Part shown: positions 34,266-48,811 of the stretch, piece by piece
Position numbering within the stretch: the stretch's first letter is position 1
Layout: each line of letters opens with the position of its first letter
Origin: Pseudovirgaria hyperparasitica
Lineage: Eukaryota; Ascomycota; Dothideomycetes; Acrospermales; Acrospermaceae
Direction of reading: 5' to 3'
NCBI RefSeq assembly: GCF_010093815.1
Contig: NW_022985552.1
Span: 1,473,943-1,537,942 of the forward strand
Length of the DNA stretch: 64,000 nt
Made by a program: the position numbers and the translations under genes
Notes under the pieces: model-generated
Databases searched by the model: none
Seen by the model: the letters and a program-made list of their open reading frames with translations, nothing else
Told to the model about the DNA's origin: nothing

Positions 34266-35242
34266 GAGCACGCGTGTCGGAGGGAATACTGAAGAGAGAA
34301 GGTCTGAAGAGTGCGTGGAAGCCGAGGAGGGTTGCAGTTGAGACGCTGCAGTGCACTTTGCACTCTACGCTAGCAGGGATCTTGCTGGTGGCGGACGCGG
34401 GGTCGACCGCTTCCAGACCGAGGACGCCCCCCTTTGCGGACTGAGGAAGACGACGGCGACGGCCATTGCAACGTGGAACATGCATCACGCATCACGAGCA
34501 TGTCTTTAGAGGTCTACTTGCGGACTTACCGAGGACAGTAGGTGTCAACGCGGCTTTACATGTAACCGCCGGCATGGCACAGATCTGATAGAGCATTGGC
34601 GTCAGATATGGATGGCCTGCTAGGACATGCACCGCATCGGAAGAGGAAGATACTCTTGGACAGAATAGGACGGTGGAGAGACAACCGCATGTCACTCTTG
34701 GCATGCTATTCTTTTGGAGTAGCTGAGAGAAGTTCACACGATAATACAGGACTTGGATGAAGAAGTCTCCAAATATCTGCTTGCTATCCGTGACCTTCAG
34801 ACAGACCTTTGGTGACTATTCCATGGCAACAGATATACTAATGCCAAATAGCCTCCGGAAATACCTTCGACTAAATGTCATATAAAAGACAGACATGATT
34901 CCGCATCATGGAACCTTGTAGCCTCAGGCATCTAACTAGATATTTCGAGGTCATGATGGCCTTAGAGCCTCAGGCTCGAAGCTGCCCAATTAGCTTAGTC
35001 AGAAACCACTTTACACGCTCTCGCGTCCTGCACGCGAAAGAACGCGTCCCCATTATTTTGCGACCCCTCGCCCAATGCAGCCGCCGCCCACCTCCCCAAT
35101 ATCAACATCGCAACATCGTCAACACACTCATTGTACATTATTCCCCCGCAACACTCCAGCAGCCATAACTGTCCGCCAAGTCGACATTGTGCGCGCGAAA
35201 GAGATTCTTGTCTCGAGTATCTACATCCTATAGCCGACCGCA
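34264..35242. other. Intergenic region upstream of MCM3
   Basis: About 1 kb without a supported gene. Its 3' part carries the G1/S-like promoter boxes listed separately. Confidence 0.5.
35021..35200 (+). promoter_or_regulatory. Cluster of MBF/E2F-like G1/S boxes upstream of MCM3
   Basis: An MCB box ACGCGT lies at 35042-35047, about 200 bp upstream of the MCM3 ATG. Two CGCGAAA words lie at 35033-35039 and 35194-35200, and a TCGCGT word sits near 35021. These match the core bound by Mbp1/Swi4-type and E2F-type factors that drive MCM genes in yeasts and animals. Confidence 0.5.
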
Positions 35243-38144
<2,902 letters not shown>

Positions 38145-38786
38145 AGGCTTCTTGTGGGTTTGATGGAAGGGGGGGTTGGGTTGGGGTGTGGTGTGGTATG
38201 GTATGGTATGGTATATGGCATCGTTGCATTTGTGGTGTTTTGCGGGCGTCTCCTTTTTGTCATGCTGGGTCGGTGTGGGAATGGATTTGCTTGTCAACGC
38301 ATCTGTCTTCTTCTCAAGGGAAAGAGGGTATCGGCAGTGGAAGATTTTGCATTACTTTCTGTGTAAGCGGTGCAAGATGGTCATGTTGTATAGCCATCGC
38401 AAGGCTCCTCAGAATTCACACCCCCTTTTTTCGTATTGAGACAATAGGTCAGTCTTTATGCCATTTATGACTATATGTCATGTCGTGCGATTCGTCATAG
38501 TCATGAATTATCGGATTTCGGTGTTGGGCTTCTTGAGGCTTATTCAACGTTGTGGTTCTCGACAGGACAACTGTGGGTTTTCTGGTGTAGGGCATTGATG
38601 ACACCTTCTTCAAACAGCGTTATATTTTATGGGAATAAATAAAGGCAAGCGTGCAAGTTCTTCAGTGTAGATAGCTAGATCCAACAACGTCATGCAAGTG
38701 GAGTGAATCATTGTTCGCTGAATTTGCGTCTGTATAATACCTAACACCATCACTCATTTTTGCGATGCTCATACCAGTCATGACGT
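38145..38786. other. 3'-3' intergenic region with G-rich and GGTAT repeats
   Basis: 642 bp between convergent MCM3 and TSR1. A G-rich stretch at 38169-38186 has G-runs of 7, 3 and 4 separated by TT. It is followed by four GGTAT units at 38195-38214. No gene is supported. Confidence 0.6.
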
Positions 38787-41294
38787 TCAAGCCTGACCCA
38801 TCTCCAGCGCCTTCGCAGCGCGCGGCCACACACGCTTGTACAAACTCATTGCCACAGCATCTAGCGGGTTAATCTTGCCATCAAATGTGGCTTTGAAGTA
38901 CCCATGCGTGCCCAAACTCTCCTTGATATACCCACTCCGGCCTCGTTTCGTCCAGAGCTGCAGTGCCTTGAACCAGGCTATATCTTGATCATTGAAAAAC
39001 ATGTAGCGCACTGTGACGAGGCGCTTATGAATCTTGTATGGATGACCAGTGAGGATGATGCGTTTCGCAACGACGCGTGAGGTCGAGGGCGCGAGAGATG
39101 ACCCGGTGGCGATGAGAGAGAAAGGAGAAATGATAGATTCTAGCGAAGAGGATGGTGTGCGTGTGAAGTATATTACTGGGACCGCACCCCACGTCAAGGG
39201 TCCTGTGAACGATGCGACAGAACTTCGACCTGGATGGATGAACCGCTCGAATTTGTGCACGTCGTTTGGCGTGTTGCCTGCATGCGAAAACAGGGGGTTG
39301 ATGACGAATCTGCGTGGTCCACACTGGGCGATGAGTTCGGACTTGGACCTCAGGGGACCGTCGTGCTCCGGGCTGAGCGTGATACTGTAATTACATGCTG
39401 TGCGCTTATGTTCGTGGCGCAGCAGAGAGAATAGACCAAGTGGCCGAGTCGGGTCATATTTAGCCTGGAGGGATAAGGGTACGTCACGCAGATGAACAGC
39501 TACACGAGTACCAGGCTGGACTCCGCCAAGGAGCGTCTCCCGAAGTACACGATTCTTGGCACCTCTGTAGTCTTGAACCTCCAGTAAGCGTGCCCATTCG
39601 GCAGGTTCATGGGGTTTATCTCCTTGGGTTTCCCATGTACTAGTCTTGAGACTCTTAAGACCACGGTAGCGGGCGAGACGCTCACGGGCAAGGACGTTCG
39701 GGTGGAGCTCGATTTCGTCAGGAAATTCGAGATCATCACCCTCTTCGTTCTTTCGTTGCTGGCGATATGCATCGAGCTGGTCTTTTTCGTCCTCAGGAGC
39801 TGGATCCAAGAACATCTCTGAAGCTGGGTATTCTGAAGGTCCAGCCTCGGTCGGGTCACGCATAGTTCCATCAAAGTCCATAGGATCTATGCCGTCAGCT
39901 GGGTCTGGAGCGCCCGCTACTGTGACAGCATCGTCAGGCATGTCTTCGTCGACATCTTCCATGTCCGAACCAGAATCCGATATGTTGTCTAGGAACCACG
40001 CCGATTGGTACTTTGAAGTTCCTCTTGGTAACCGTTTGGCTTTCACTGGTGCTTGACCCTCGTCTTCGTCGAAGTAATGATGATCGTCGAGCAATACTCC
40101 CTTTCGTACCGAGGACATCGTCGACATCGCAAAGTTCTCTGCTAGAACATCTTCCATCACGACCTCTTCCGGTGCAAGTTCATCCAAGTCATCCTGGTCC
40201 TCGCTCGGTCGCTCCAATACGTTGTCTATGGCTTCAGAATCTACCGCCATGGCGCTGTCCTTCGTCGTCGTCTTCTTCTTGGTGTCCAGAGGCGCAGCGA
40301 CAATACGATCAATTTGGAAATCGCCCCAGTCGCCGACTTGGACTAATCGGTCTGCTTTCAGGCCTTTCCCCCTTACCACGCCTGTAATTATCACTTCTCC
40401 TTTCGGTTCTTCGCTGGTAAGAGCTCCCTTGCCTGATGGCCACTGTACATCCTCCACGGCTATCCATGACCTGTCCTCCCTCCATCGTATTCCTTTTGGT
40501 ACTGTTGTGCATAAAGAACGAACAACATTGAGGCATTCTTGTGATGCTTCTAACGAGTGTACTTTTTCGATAGTAGGTAAGAAATGTGTGATATAAGACT
40601 TGAGGGAGGCGACGGTCTGAGCTCGTTTCTTAGTAGGTTCTATTGCACCAAGACCTTGAGCAACAGCAATGCAGTTTGAAACACCCTGAGTTTCCACACT
40701 ACGGATCAAAAGCTCACCATAGCTGTCTACCTCTTGCTCCGCAGACAAGATGAAGACAACAAAGTCTGCAGTCCGGCAGGCGTCCAAGACTGCAAAGAGC
40801 TCTCTTTGTGGAATGATATACTGTATATTTTGCTTGAATCGGTCGACTGATGTGCGCAGACTACCATACTCAGGAACCTCGTCTTCGATATCCAGGCTAC
40901 CATTCAAGCTCTTGACTGTAGCAGAGGCGGACACGTCCTCGGCCAGGGGAACTAGAGCTACCACTCTTGGGGCCCCATCTCTTCCTGAGAATACACTTAT
41001 GGCCTTGGTATGCTCTTGGTTGTTCACTAGACGTTTCTGCTTTGCTTGATTCCGGCGGTCTAGTTTGGACATGATCTGCTGGTGAGGTGTCCGGCGCACA
41101 CCTTTTTCAAAGACCTCAACCTTGCCTGGCTTGAATTAGCATAGCTGACACATATAAGCTCCATATGGTTCGACCTTACCCTTCGAGCGCTCCTTTAACG
41201 CGCCTTTGGAAGCATGCCGCGATTTGAAAGCCTTCTGGACTGATTTCGTAGTGCTGCGATGGTGGTGTGACTGCTGCACGGCGATTGGAGCCAT
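38787..41294 (-). CDS. TSR1: Ribosome biogenesis protein TSR1
   Basis: Acts in late maturation of the 40S subunit, occupying the translational-GTPase site of pre-40S particles. Exon 1 is 41294-41180, the intron 41179-41126 (GTAAGG...AGCCAG) and exon 2 41125-38787, giving 817 aa. The N-terminus HHHRSTTKSVQKAFKSRHAS is the TSR1 signature; I chose its Met at 41294 over longer frames upstream. Next come a G-like domain without a P-loop (VVALVPLAEDV, LFAVLDACRTADFVVFILSA), an acidic linker and the conserved C-terminal half shared with BMS1: [55 protein letters not shown] and MFFNDQDIAWFKALQLWTK. Paralogous to BMS1 at 54929. Confidence 0.95.
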
Positions 41295-42574
41295 CTTGTC
41301 TGGCACTTTGAATCTAAAAGGTATGGAGGAAGCCACACTGCCCAACACGAGACTCTTGGCCTCAAGCAACGACTGGGATAGTGGCTGTGATGTCGTGGTC
41401 GGCTTCACCAAAATTATCTGGTGGGGGAAATTTTTATCGATAAGCAATCCAGGGTTTTGCCTCAGGTGGATGTGGGATATTATTTGCCTTAGGCTGCAAT
41501 GGTTCCGAGCAACCACTAGAGCCTGTTCTGGTTAGCTTGTATTAGTCCGTTTTTCTCCCGCCTCCCGAGCAGCGGACCCAACGTCAAACGGACCTCGGCG
41601 AATCTCAAAAATGTCAAACACGCTATAAATATATATCGTACATGCTTGCTTAAACCATAAGATCTTTATACATATCTAGAAGTATAGTCGCAGATGATAT
41701 GTGAAGACAAGAGATCCAGACTAGGAATAGAACACTGACTTCAGGGAGATCGCTTATATGCTTGGCATCTTGGACCTTCGCCAAGGGACCTTCATGCTCA
41801 CTACACCTCTCATATGAAGCCTCATGTCAACGCTTCATACACAGTCATCACCCTCTTTTAGATCACCACATCTCTCGATGTTAAACCCATGCTTATATGT
41901 ATGAAATATCGTCTGAATCGAGACTGCCAGTGGCCCCCCCACTTCCGATCCACTCGCGAGGCGCTGTTCGTCGGTACCCATGTCACTTCTCGTATTGAGC
42001 GCCACTGAGCATACTGACCCTTGCGTACAGGCAGTATTGCGGTGGCTTCATCGGTTGCATGTTCGTCCGTCAAGTTTGAACTGGATAATACCAGGGATCC
42101 TTTAAATGCAGCCAAGTCTTCCACTTCCAATCATCGTCACTGGCGTGGGGTTACAACGCTGGGGCTGAAAACCTCGATTAATCTTGTCCGGTCTCCGATG
42201 TTTGACAAGGGCTTTTCTCGTGGCATTTCTGTACTGTTTGGTCATAGAAGCAGCCCATTGATTGTAATCGGCCGGCCTCATCCCACCCTGCGATTTTGCT
42301 CTATACAACATGTTACAGGGGCATTCCAGGCACAATGCTACAGAATACTCAGCTTTTGCAAGGTTGGTCTGCTAGTACAATCGATAGCCTCTTCTGTACT
42401 GCTTGAGTGTTCCAGTTGCCCAATATAGAGTCAGCGTCATTCTGAGCGACCTACTTCCCTCTACCCAGTGGTTTGGGTCCACGGATTCCAACTTGGATAC
42501 ACCCAACCTTAGACACTGTTATCTATGCTATAACTCTACTACGTATCGGCTTTTAGGCTGATAATTACACGATC
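41295..42574. other. Divergent intergenic region
   Basis: 1.3 kb between divergent TSR1 and the membrane-protein gene. Overlapping minus-strand frames at 42335-41858 look moderately protein-like, but no convincing gene model or family emerges. Confidence 0.45.
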
Positions 42575-44611
42575 ATGGAGACTGATAGCAACAGAACGAG
42601 CAACAAGACCTTCCACACATCCTTCACCGAAATACGCAGCCCAACAGGAAAGTTAATGAAGAGGAGTCGAACTGCCAGCCAAGGCGGTTTTGATAATCCA
42701 CCGAGAACTCGAAATCCACAAGCGCAGCTGCTAAGATGGGTTTCTCTATCATGGATATCGTCAATACTTGCGTTGGTATTTCTAGCTCTGACGTCAATCT
42801 ACGCTTCGAGTAATTCTTTCATGTCAAAAATCAGTTTCATCGGAAGCTCGCCGAGTAACACCATCTTGGTTCTGAGAGTCCTGTCTGAGATAGCAGGAGT
42901 GACGTTGGCAGCAGCAATTGCAGGTGCATTCGAGAAACTACAATTCATACTCGTCACCCGAAGACACCACACCACTGGGTTTCGCCTCACAGACTACCTA
43001 GCCCTCGAAGCAGGCACTGGCATGTCAGGCCTCCTAGCCATCATGGTCTCATACGGCGTAAAGCACGCCGTAACTCGTGGCTGGTCACTCCTCCGCATAA
43101 CGGCCATCGTAATGGTTCCCATCCTCAACGTGTTGATTATGAGTGAGTATTCCTCCAGGAGGGGCGCCTCTCGTATCCAGCCTCGCCCAATGCACGCCAT
43201 CACGAACTAACTCCCCGCAGGTAACGTAGAAACGACCAAGATCTTCAGGCCCGTCCATGAAGACGAGATGATGATGGGCTACGGCATCGGCACCTTTAAC
43301 GCCTCGCTCGCCGCCGTCTGGGCACCCATGACCGATCTGCTCTTTGCAACTCGCTTCTCAGAGTTTCTCCTCGACACCACCCGCGCCATCGAGGTCCCCA
43401 CCTCCAACGCCGTCGATGCATGCACCGCCTCCTTTACCGGCTCCGCAGCCCACACCTGCGAACAGACCTACTACGTCCCCGGTGGCATCGAGAACTATGC
43501 CGCATGGCTGCTCTCCGACGAAAACAGCCAAAAGGCAGACTCCTTCATGGCCGTCGACCAATCGGGCTTTATTTTCGACTTTCTACATGGCGCGCACGAC
43601 TGGACGTACGACCACGACACAGAATGTAAATACTGGGGTGTCAACATTGGCGCGTTTGCGCTATGCATCAAAAACGATGCCGCAGGCCTCCTGCAAGCCA
43701 AACTCGTCCTTTGCGACGGGCTCAAGGCGGGCAATGGCGATTGTCTGACGAACCGTAGCTGGATGCTCGAGGCGGGCTGGAAGACGTCCTTGCGCGTGTC
43801 CCTGCGGCCCGCGACAGTCGCGTATTCGCGTCTCAACGGCACGATCCTGTCCTACGAATTCTCCGCAACAAGTCCGGCCCAGCAGACCCAGGTACTTGCG
43901 CCGGACCTCCTGTCCGCGTTCGACGTCGTCTTCAACCCTGTCGACCCGGAGTCGTTCTTCCACCTCGTGCTCTCATTCCTCGAGATCGAAGACAACAGAC
44001 CTGTGCTGCCGCTGTATGTATGGTGGTGGTTCCACGGCCTCAACTCGCTTGCCAAGGATGATCCGGCTGCGGAAAGCCGTGCTGTGGGTGGACTGCAGAG
44101 CTTGCTCTCGCTACCGATATACCACTGCCAAGCAAAAGACTTTGCAGAGCTGCGTACACTTGGTTTTGACAACAGCACCGCTGCCGGCGCGGCGATTATG
44201 TCTATGTTTCCCGAAGCGGACCGTGATACGCCAATCTATCCGTCTGTCATGGCATACGACATCCATGTAAGTCGCACTACACTGCTCGCCTATGTGGCCC
44301 TATCGGCTCTCAGTCTCGTGTTCTGTTTTGGTATGTTGATTTGGGCGTTGTTGGTTAGAAGCGAACGAGAGGTCGGGTATCTGAGCCTGTATCCGACGCT
44401 GAACTTCAGAACAAAGTGTGAAGTGTGGGAGCGCGATGGCACATGGGTGCCACGAGAGGAGTTGGTCAAAACAGGGACGCTAATTCCAGGGAGGCTGATG
44501 CGGAGGGTTGGAGATATGAGGGTGAGACTCGCAGCTGGAGGGATGGGTTTGGTGCCGGGACGCGGGGACCCGGAGATGGGGGTGAGGGGTCCAGTTGAGG
44601 AGACAAAGTGA
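42575..44611 (+). CDS. Multi-pass membrane protein with large cysteine-containing ectodomain, unknown family
   Basis: Exon 1 is 42575-43142, the intron 43143-43220 (GTGAGT...CCCGCAG) and exon 2 43221-44611, giving 652 aa. After a Ser/Thr/Arg-rich cytosolic start come hydrophobic helices near residues 55-78 (WISSILALVFLALTSIYA), 97-118, 150-165 and 170-189. A ~370-residue soluble region follows, containing about ten cysteines and NXS/T sites (NTGN-like sites are absent; NRS, NGT and NST are seen). Then one strong helix (LLAYVALSALSLVFCFGMLI) and a ~90-residue basic tail. The layout suggests a surface or vacuolar membrane protein with a disulphide-bonded lumenal domain. Similar architectures are common among uncharacterised Pezizomycotina proteins. 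I do not recognise a named domain. Confidence 0.8.
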
Positions 44612-45159
44612 GTGTATAGAATTATGTGATAACGAATTGAATGAGATTATGGAGTAGCGTATACATTAGTGAAATGAAAACAAGTTACATTCAATAAGCT
44701 ATTAGGAACATCGTATACTATTTTTAAAGCCCAATCTACCTCTACCATATCATGTACATCGATGTGTGCTCTAGCACACCTGAATGGGCTCTGTTAAACA
44801 GAGCCTATACCGCCGAATCAAGGACTTGACATGTCCGTCCATTTTCACAGCGCTATCAATCGCTGCTACGTCTCCAGACTCAAACTAAAAAACATATCAA
44901 TTGACGCAAGCTGTTTCGACCGACTTCAATGAACCACGTGAATGAGCAGACTCATTCGAAACAATGAGACTGGCTCGAAAACATGTTTTCCATTGGCATC
45001 CCCGGAAGCATGCCATATAAAACCATCATAAGGTCTTCCTAGCGACCGTACCTACTTACTGCTTCCAAGGAAGGCGGTTCGCATTTTGTGCTTCTCGAAA
45101 CGAGACATTACGTCCAAACTCTGCTGTCCCACGACTAAGACGCCATGCACACAACGGCT
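44612..45159. other. 3'-3' intergenic region
   Basis: 548 bp between convergent genes. No gene or repeat is seen. Confidence 0.5.
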
Positions 45160-48100
45160 TCAGTACTTCGTCTTCTTCAAAGCCTCACCCCCATTCAAGC
45201 CCTCGTCGCTTTTCCTCTTCTTACCACTCACAGCGCCAGTCTTAACAGGCGAAGCAATTTTCTGCTGCGAACCATTGGACAGTGATAGCCTCTTATGAGC
45301 CCTGAAACCCATACCAGCGACCAGTTCCGGGACCCTTTTCTGCTTGTCGGATGCTTGCTGCTCATTGTACTTGGCAAGGTTCTTTCTTCGCTCCAGGGAT
45401 TCTTCTGAGAGGGAACGGGGCGTCTGAGCATTGGGGTGACTTGGGTAAGAATCAGAGGTTGGGAGAGAGGTTGGTTGAGTGGCACCTGTCATGGGACAGT
45501 ATGAATGCTCTGACGAATGCGCGTGTTGCATATCTAAAGGATAAGAACGTGCTTCGTTAGGGCCGGTTGTAGCGGATTGTGTGTTGTGTTGCGTGTAATA
45601 CGGACTGGTGAGTGCCCCGGATGCGTTCGTCGGATAGCCAGTATTTGTTTGATCAGGGCTACCATATCCTCCTACGTTACTGTAGCCATTAGGGCTGGGG
45701 TATGATCGTGGGGAATTCGCGAAGGGGTCTCCATGCACTGTGTCATATCCACGTGATCTTTTAGATGTCTTCTTGGTGATAAACCTGGAGTTCGTATGTA
45801 CTGACAAACCACAATACGCAACATTATTGATATGTTCAGGGGGACAGAGAGAACTGCTGTAGCTTAAAAGCGACGGCGGATCTTCTTGAGGGCTAATGCA
45901 AGATTCCTGCGGAGATTTCGAAGAATTGCCCTGGGATCGCTTTCCAGGGCTGACGTATTCATTCGCAGATGTATGTGCGTATTGCTCCATCGGTGAAGAG
46001 CTACTAGCGTAAGCATGGATTCCAGCAAGGTATTCCACTTGACTTGGGACTTCAGTTGCCTGATTTGTCATGGGTTCAATTCGGCCATGCAACTTTGAAT
46101 GCGTCATGTCTGGTAATGACGAGACTTGACACTCAGAGCCGGTATGTTGGCCTAGAAATGATACACCAAGAGAGTCGAGTCTAGCTACGTGCGAATTTCT
46201 AGCGATACGAAGAGTTTCTGCATCCAGAACGGCTTCACTGACTGTGTTTTTCTCTTCTTCCGTCTCGCCAAGCTCTGTTGCAATTCCTTGCGAAGTATGA
46301 GGCAATGTGAGAGGGGGTCGATTTCCCAGCGAATCTTCAGATACGGATGATGCTAGTTTGCCAGATGTACTCTTCATAATCGAGCTAGAAACAGAGCTAG
46401 AGCCTGATTGATTACTAGTGGCATTGTGTAAGGACTTTGACTTGGAGGCAATCATGTTCGCTGATGTTGTATGACCTGACTGTGATGCGTTGAGGGCAGC
46501 AATACAGCCTGTTGAACTCATGCTTGACGTGGGGGACATCTGTTGTGACGGTCTTGGGGACTCTTGACTGCTAATACTCATTGCTTTATTCGTGAGTCCT
46601 GGCGACATAATGGCAGAAGTGGTACCAGAGAGACTAGAGGTGCTTCGATGGATGACGCTCTGGACTGAAGCCGATGCCTTGTCTGCAACAGGCGTCGATG
46701 TAGGACGAGGCTTGGAGCCCATATTTGCGACCGGAGCTACGGATCCACGGACGTGCGGCGGAGCAAGGCTACTAACACTTTGCTGACATTGGAGAGGATC
46801 GAGTTGAGGTGTACTGGAAAGTTTTGGTTGCTCATTTCGAGAGTGTCCCTCCATCGCCTTTTTCTTAGCAACCTCTTTATCGAGAGCGGAGATCATGCGT
46901 TCCAACTTCTCGGTGGTGAACTTCGCACTCATTCGGCGAGCTAGCACTGTCAATCCTCCTGGTGGAGGATCCCAGTCAGCTTCAAGATTTGTTCCATGCC
47001 CCAAGGCGAGAGCTGAGGACTTCGAAGGAATGTTCAGCTTTGCGCTAGATACTTGAGATTCTGCTGAATTTCTGTTGGCGTCCTCTATGCGTTTTGAATC
47101 CGCCGCAATTCTGGCTGCATCTTCAATACGCTTCGCCTTCAATGAGATTTTGGCCTCTTGAGATTTCTGTGACGCAATTCGTTCTGCCACGCATATCTTG
47201 GCCTTTGGAAGCCATTCTCCAAGAAGGGTGAGCGGAAGCTCTTCAGTAAAAAGATAACCGTACCCACACACTAGCTCCTTACAGGTAGGCTCTTCTGGAT
47301 CCACGTATTCTCCAGCTCGAGCACGGGCGTATTGTTCTTCAGTGGGCTCTTGCTCACCTTGATCGATGACAATCTTCATGCACTCTGCTCTGGAAGTGTT
47401 TAAAAGAACCTCACAAGGATAGTAGCTGTGCTCAAATATCTTGTGTTTCACCAAGATTTGTGCTTCTTCCTCAATCTCTCTGATGATCATGGCTTGTACA
47501 TTGATGCTGAGGTCATTGAAAGTGACCTGTGTGACGTCAGCTACAACTCGTTTTCAAATAACATTGTAATCATTACCTTTCTTGGATTCTTCACGGTGTG
47601 ACCTTCTTCATCACTGTCTTCCATTGAACGCATATCATTGTCCCACTTCTCTGCCTCACCTTCATCCATATCGAGGGTCCATTGTGTTCTTACGCGTGGC
47701 GTCAGTATATTCACCATGCTATCCTTCCACTGTTTTGTTTGGCTACGATCACGGTCTGCAATAAACTTGTAGATGTTGTGTTTGCATCCTGGAATTTCGC
47801 CTGGACGTGGCCGAGTATCTGGGAAATACTGAGAAGGGAAGGCAGCTGGCTTCAGGGTGGGCTTTTTGATAATCTGTTCGCTTGCAGACTGTTGCTTCTC
47901 ACGAGAAGCTCTTTTCTTGTAAGGCCGGCGTGCTGAGCGCGTACGCGGAACGGGCTCGGAGTCACTGTCAATGGTCGAATGTCTGACGCGTTTCACCATG
48001 TTGTCAATTGCTTCTTCGAGTTGGTCGTTTGAGGTTGACTGCAGAGAGATGTTTAGAGAAGCTCAGAGAAATGTGAGATGAGAAAATTGCGGGTGGTTGG

Positions 48101-48219
48101 TGGAAGAAGATATTTAGGGAAAGAGGGTGACGGACCTGAACAATGTCTTTGGACTCCACTTCACTACGGTCCTGAAATCTTTGCGGCAGGCGGATCTGGT
48201 CGCGGCCGCGCAGTCTCAT
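45160..48219 (-). CDS. Large, mostly disordered hypothetical protein
   Basis: Proposed exons: 48219-48136, 48038-47577 and 47526-45160, giving 970 aa. The 3' intron (47576-47527, GTAATG...CACACAG) is clear. The first exon is inferred. A reading frame beginning MRLRGRDQIRLPQRFQ joins in frame, across a 97-nt pyrimidine-rich intron ending CTCTAAACATCTCTCTGCAG, to residues directly ahead of the Met at 47999. If this is wrong, the protein starts at 47999 (929 aa). A basic N-terminus (RRPYKKRASREK) resembles a nuclear localisation signal. A compact region (~140-290) has LSINVQAMIIREIEEEAQIL and a Lys/Arg/Ala-rich coiled coil. The remaining ~600 residues are Ser/Thr/Gln-rich, with a basic C-terminus. 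No family recognised; probably nuclear. Confidence 0.72.
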
Positions 48220-48811
48220 CGTGCGGATGTTAGCTTTGTCTACAATACGATTGATCGAAGAAAGAATACGATGTCCTTTAGAAAATTTACTCGGGCACTG
48301 TCTCTGTTGTTTGACGATGAAAGAATCTGGGATAGTGCGTTTGGTTAAGTGTGCGGTGGCAAGCACGCGGCGCACAATATTTCACAAATACAGGAAGAAG
48401 AATTATAATGAGATCTAATTCACTTGACATACCGAGCACATAAACATGATCAATAAGATCATCCGAGGTATTACCATCGTGTCCACAACTAAGTTACCTT
48501 TCCTAGAGTCGGCGTAGGTGTGTTCTGTGGTTCTTTGTGTTCAGTCGAGGCTCTGTCTCTTGCATGCCCTTCACACACATCGTCAGGTCACCCATGAACT
48601 TCCTTGAACCATGACGCTTTGAAGCTGACGTTGGGCGCTAATGTGACTCTGATGTTCAACATAGATTGGATCTATTGGACCAGAAAGGGACTCCCGTGGA
48701 CTCACCCCTAAAGCTATTCCCGTATACTAAATGCCCCCAAATGCCCCCGTCTTTCTCTTGTGACATTAAGGTCGATTCTTTATGATGGGCATATTCATGT
48801 CACGCTGCGGG
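48220..48811. other. Intergenic region
   Basis: 592 bp between two minus-strand genes; promoter of the large unknown gene and 3' UTR of the pseudophosphatase gene. No gene is seen. Confidence 0.5.

Noticed and set aside
34090-34488. Open frames coding long runs of Met, Ile, Ser or His on both strands
   Set aside because: They are translations of the (GAT)21 microsatellite, not genes.
41858-42335. Overlapping minus-strand frames that might form a small gene upstream of TSR1
   Set aside because: No consistent splice model and no family resemblance. The region is the divergent promoter of two genes.
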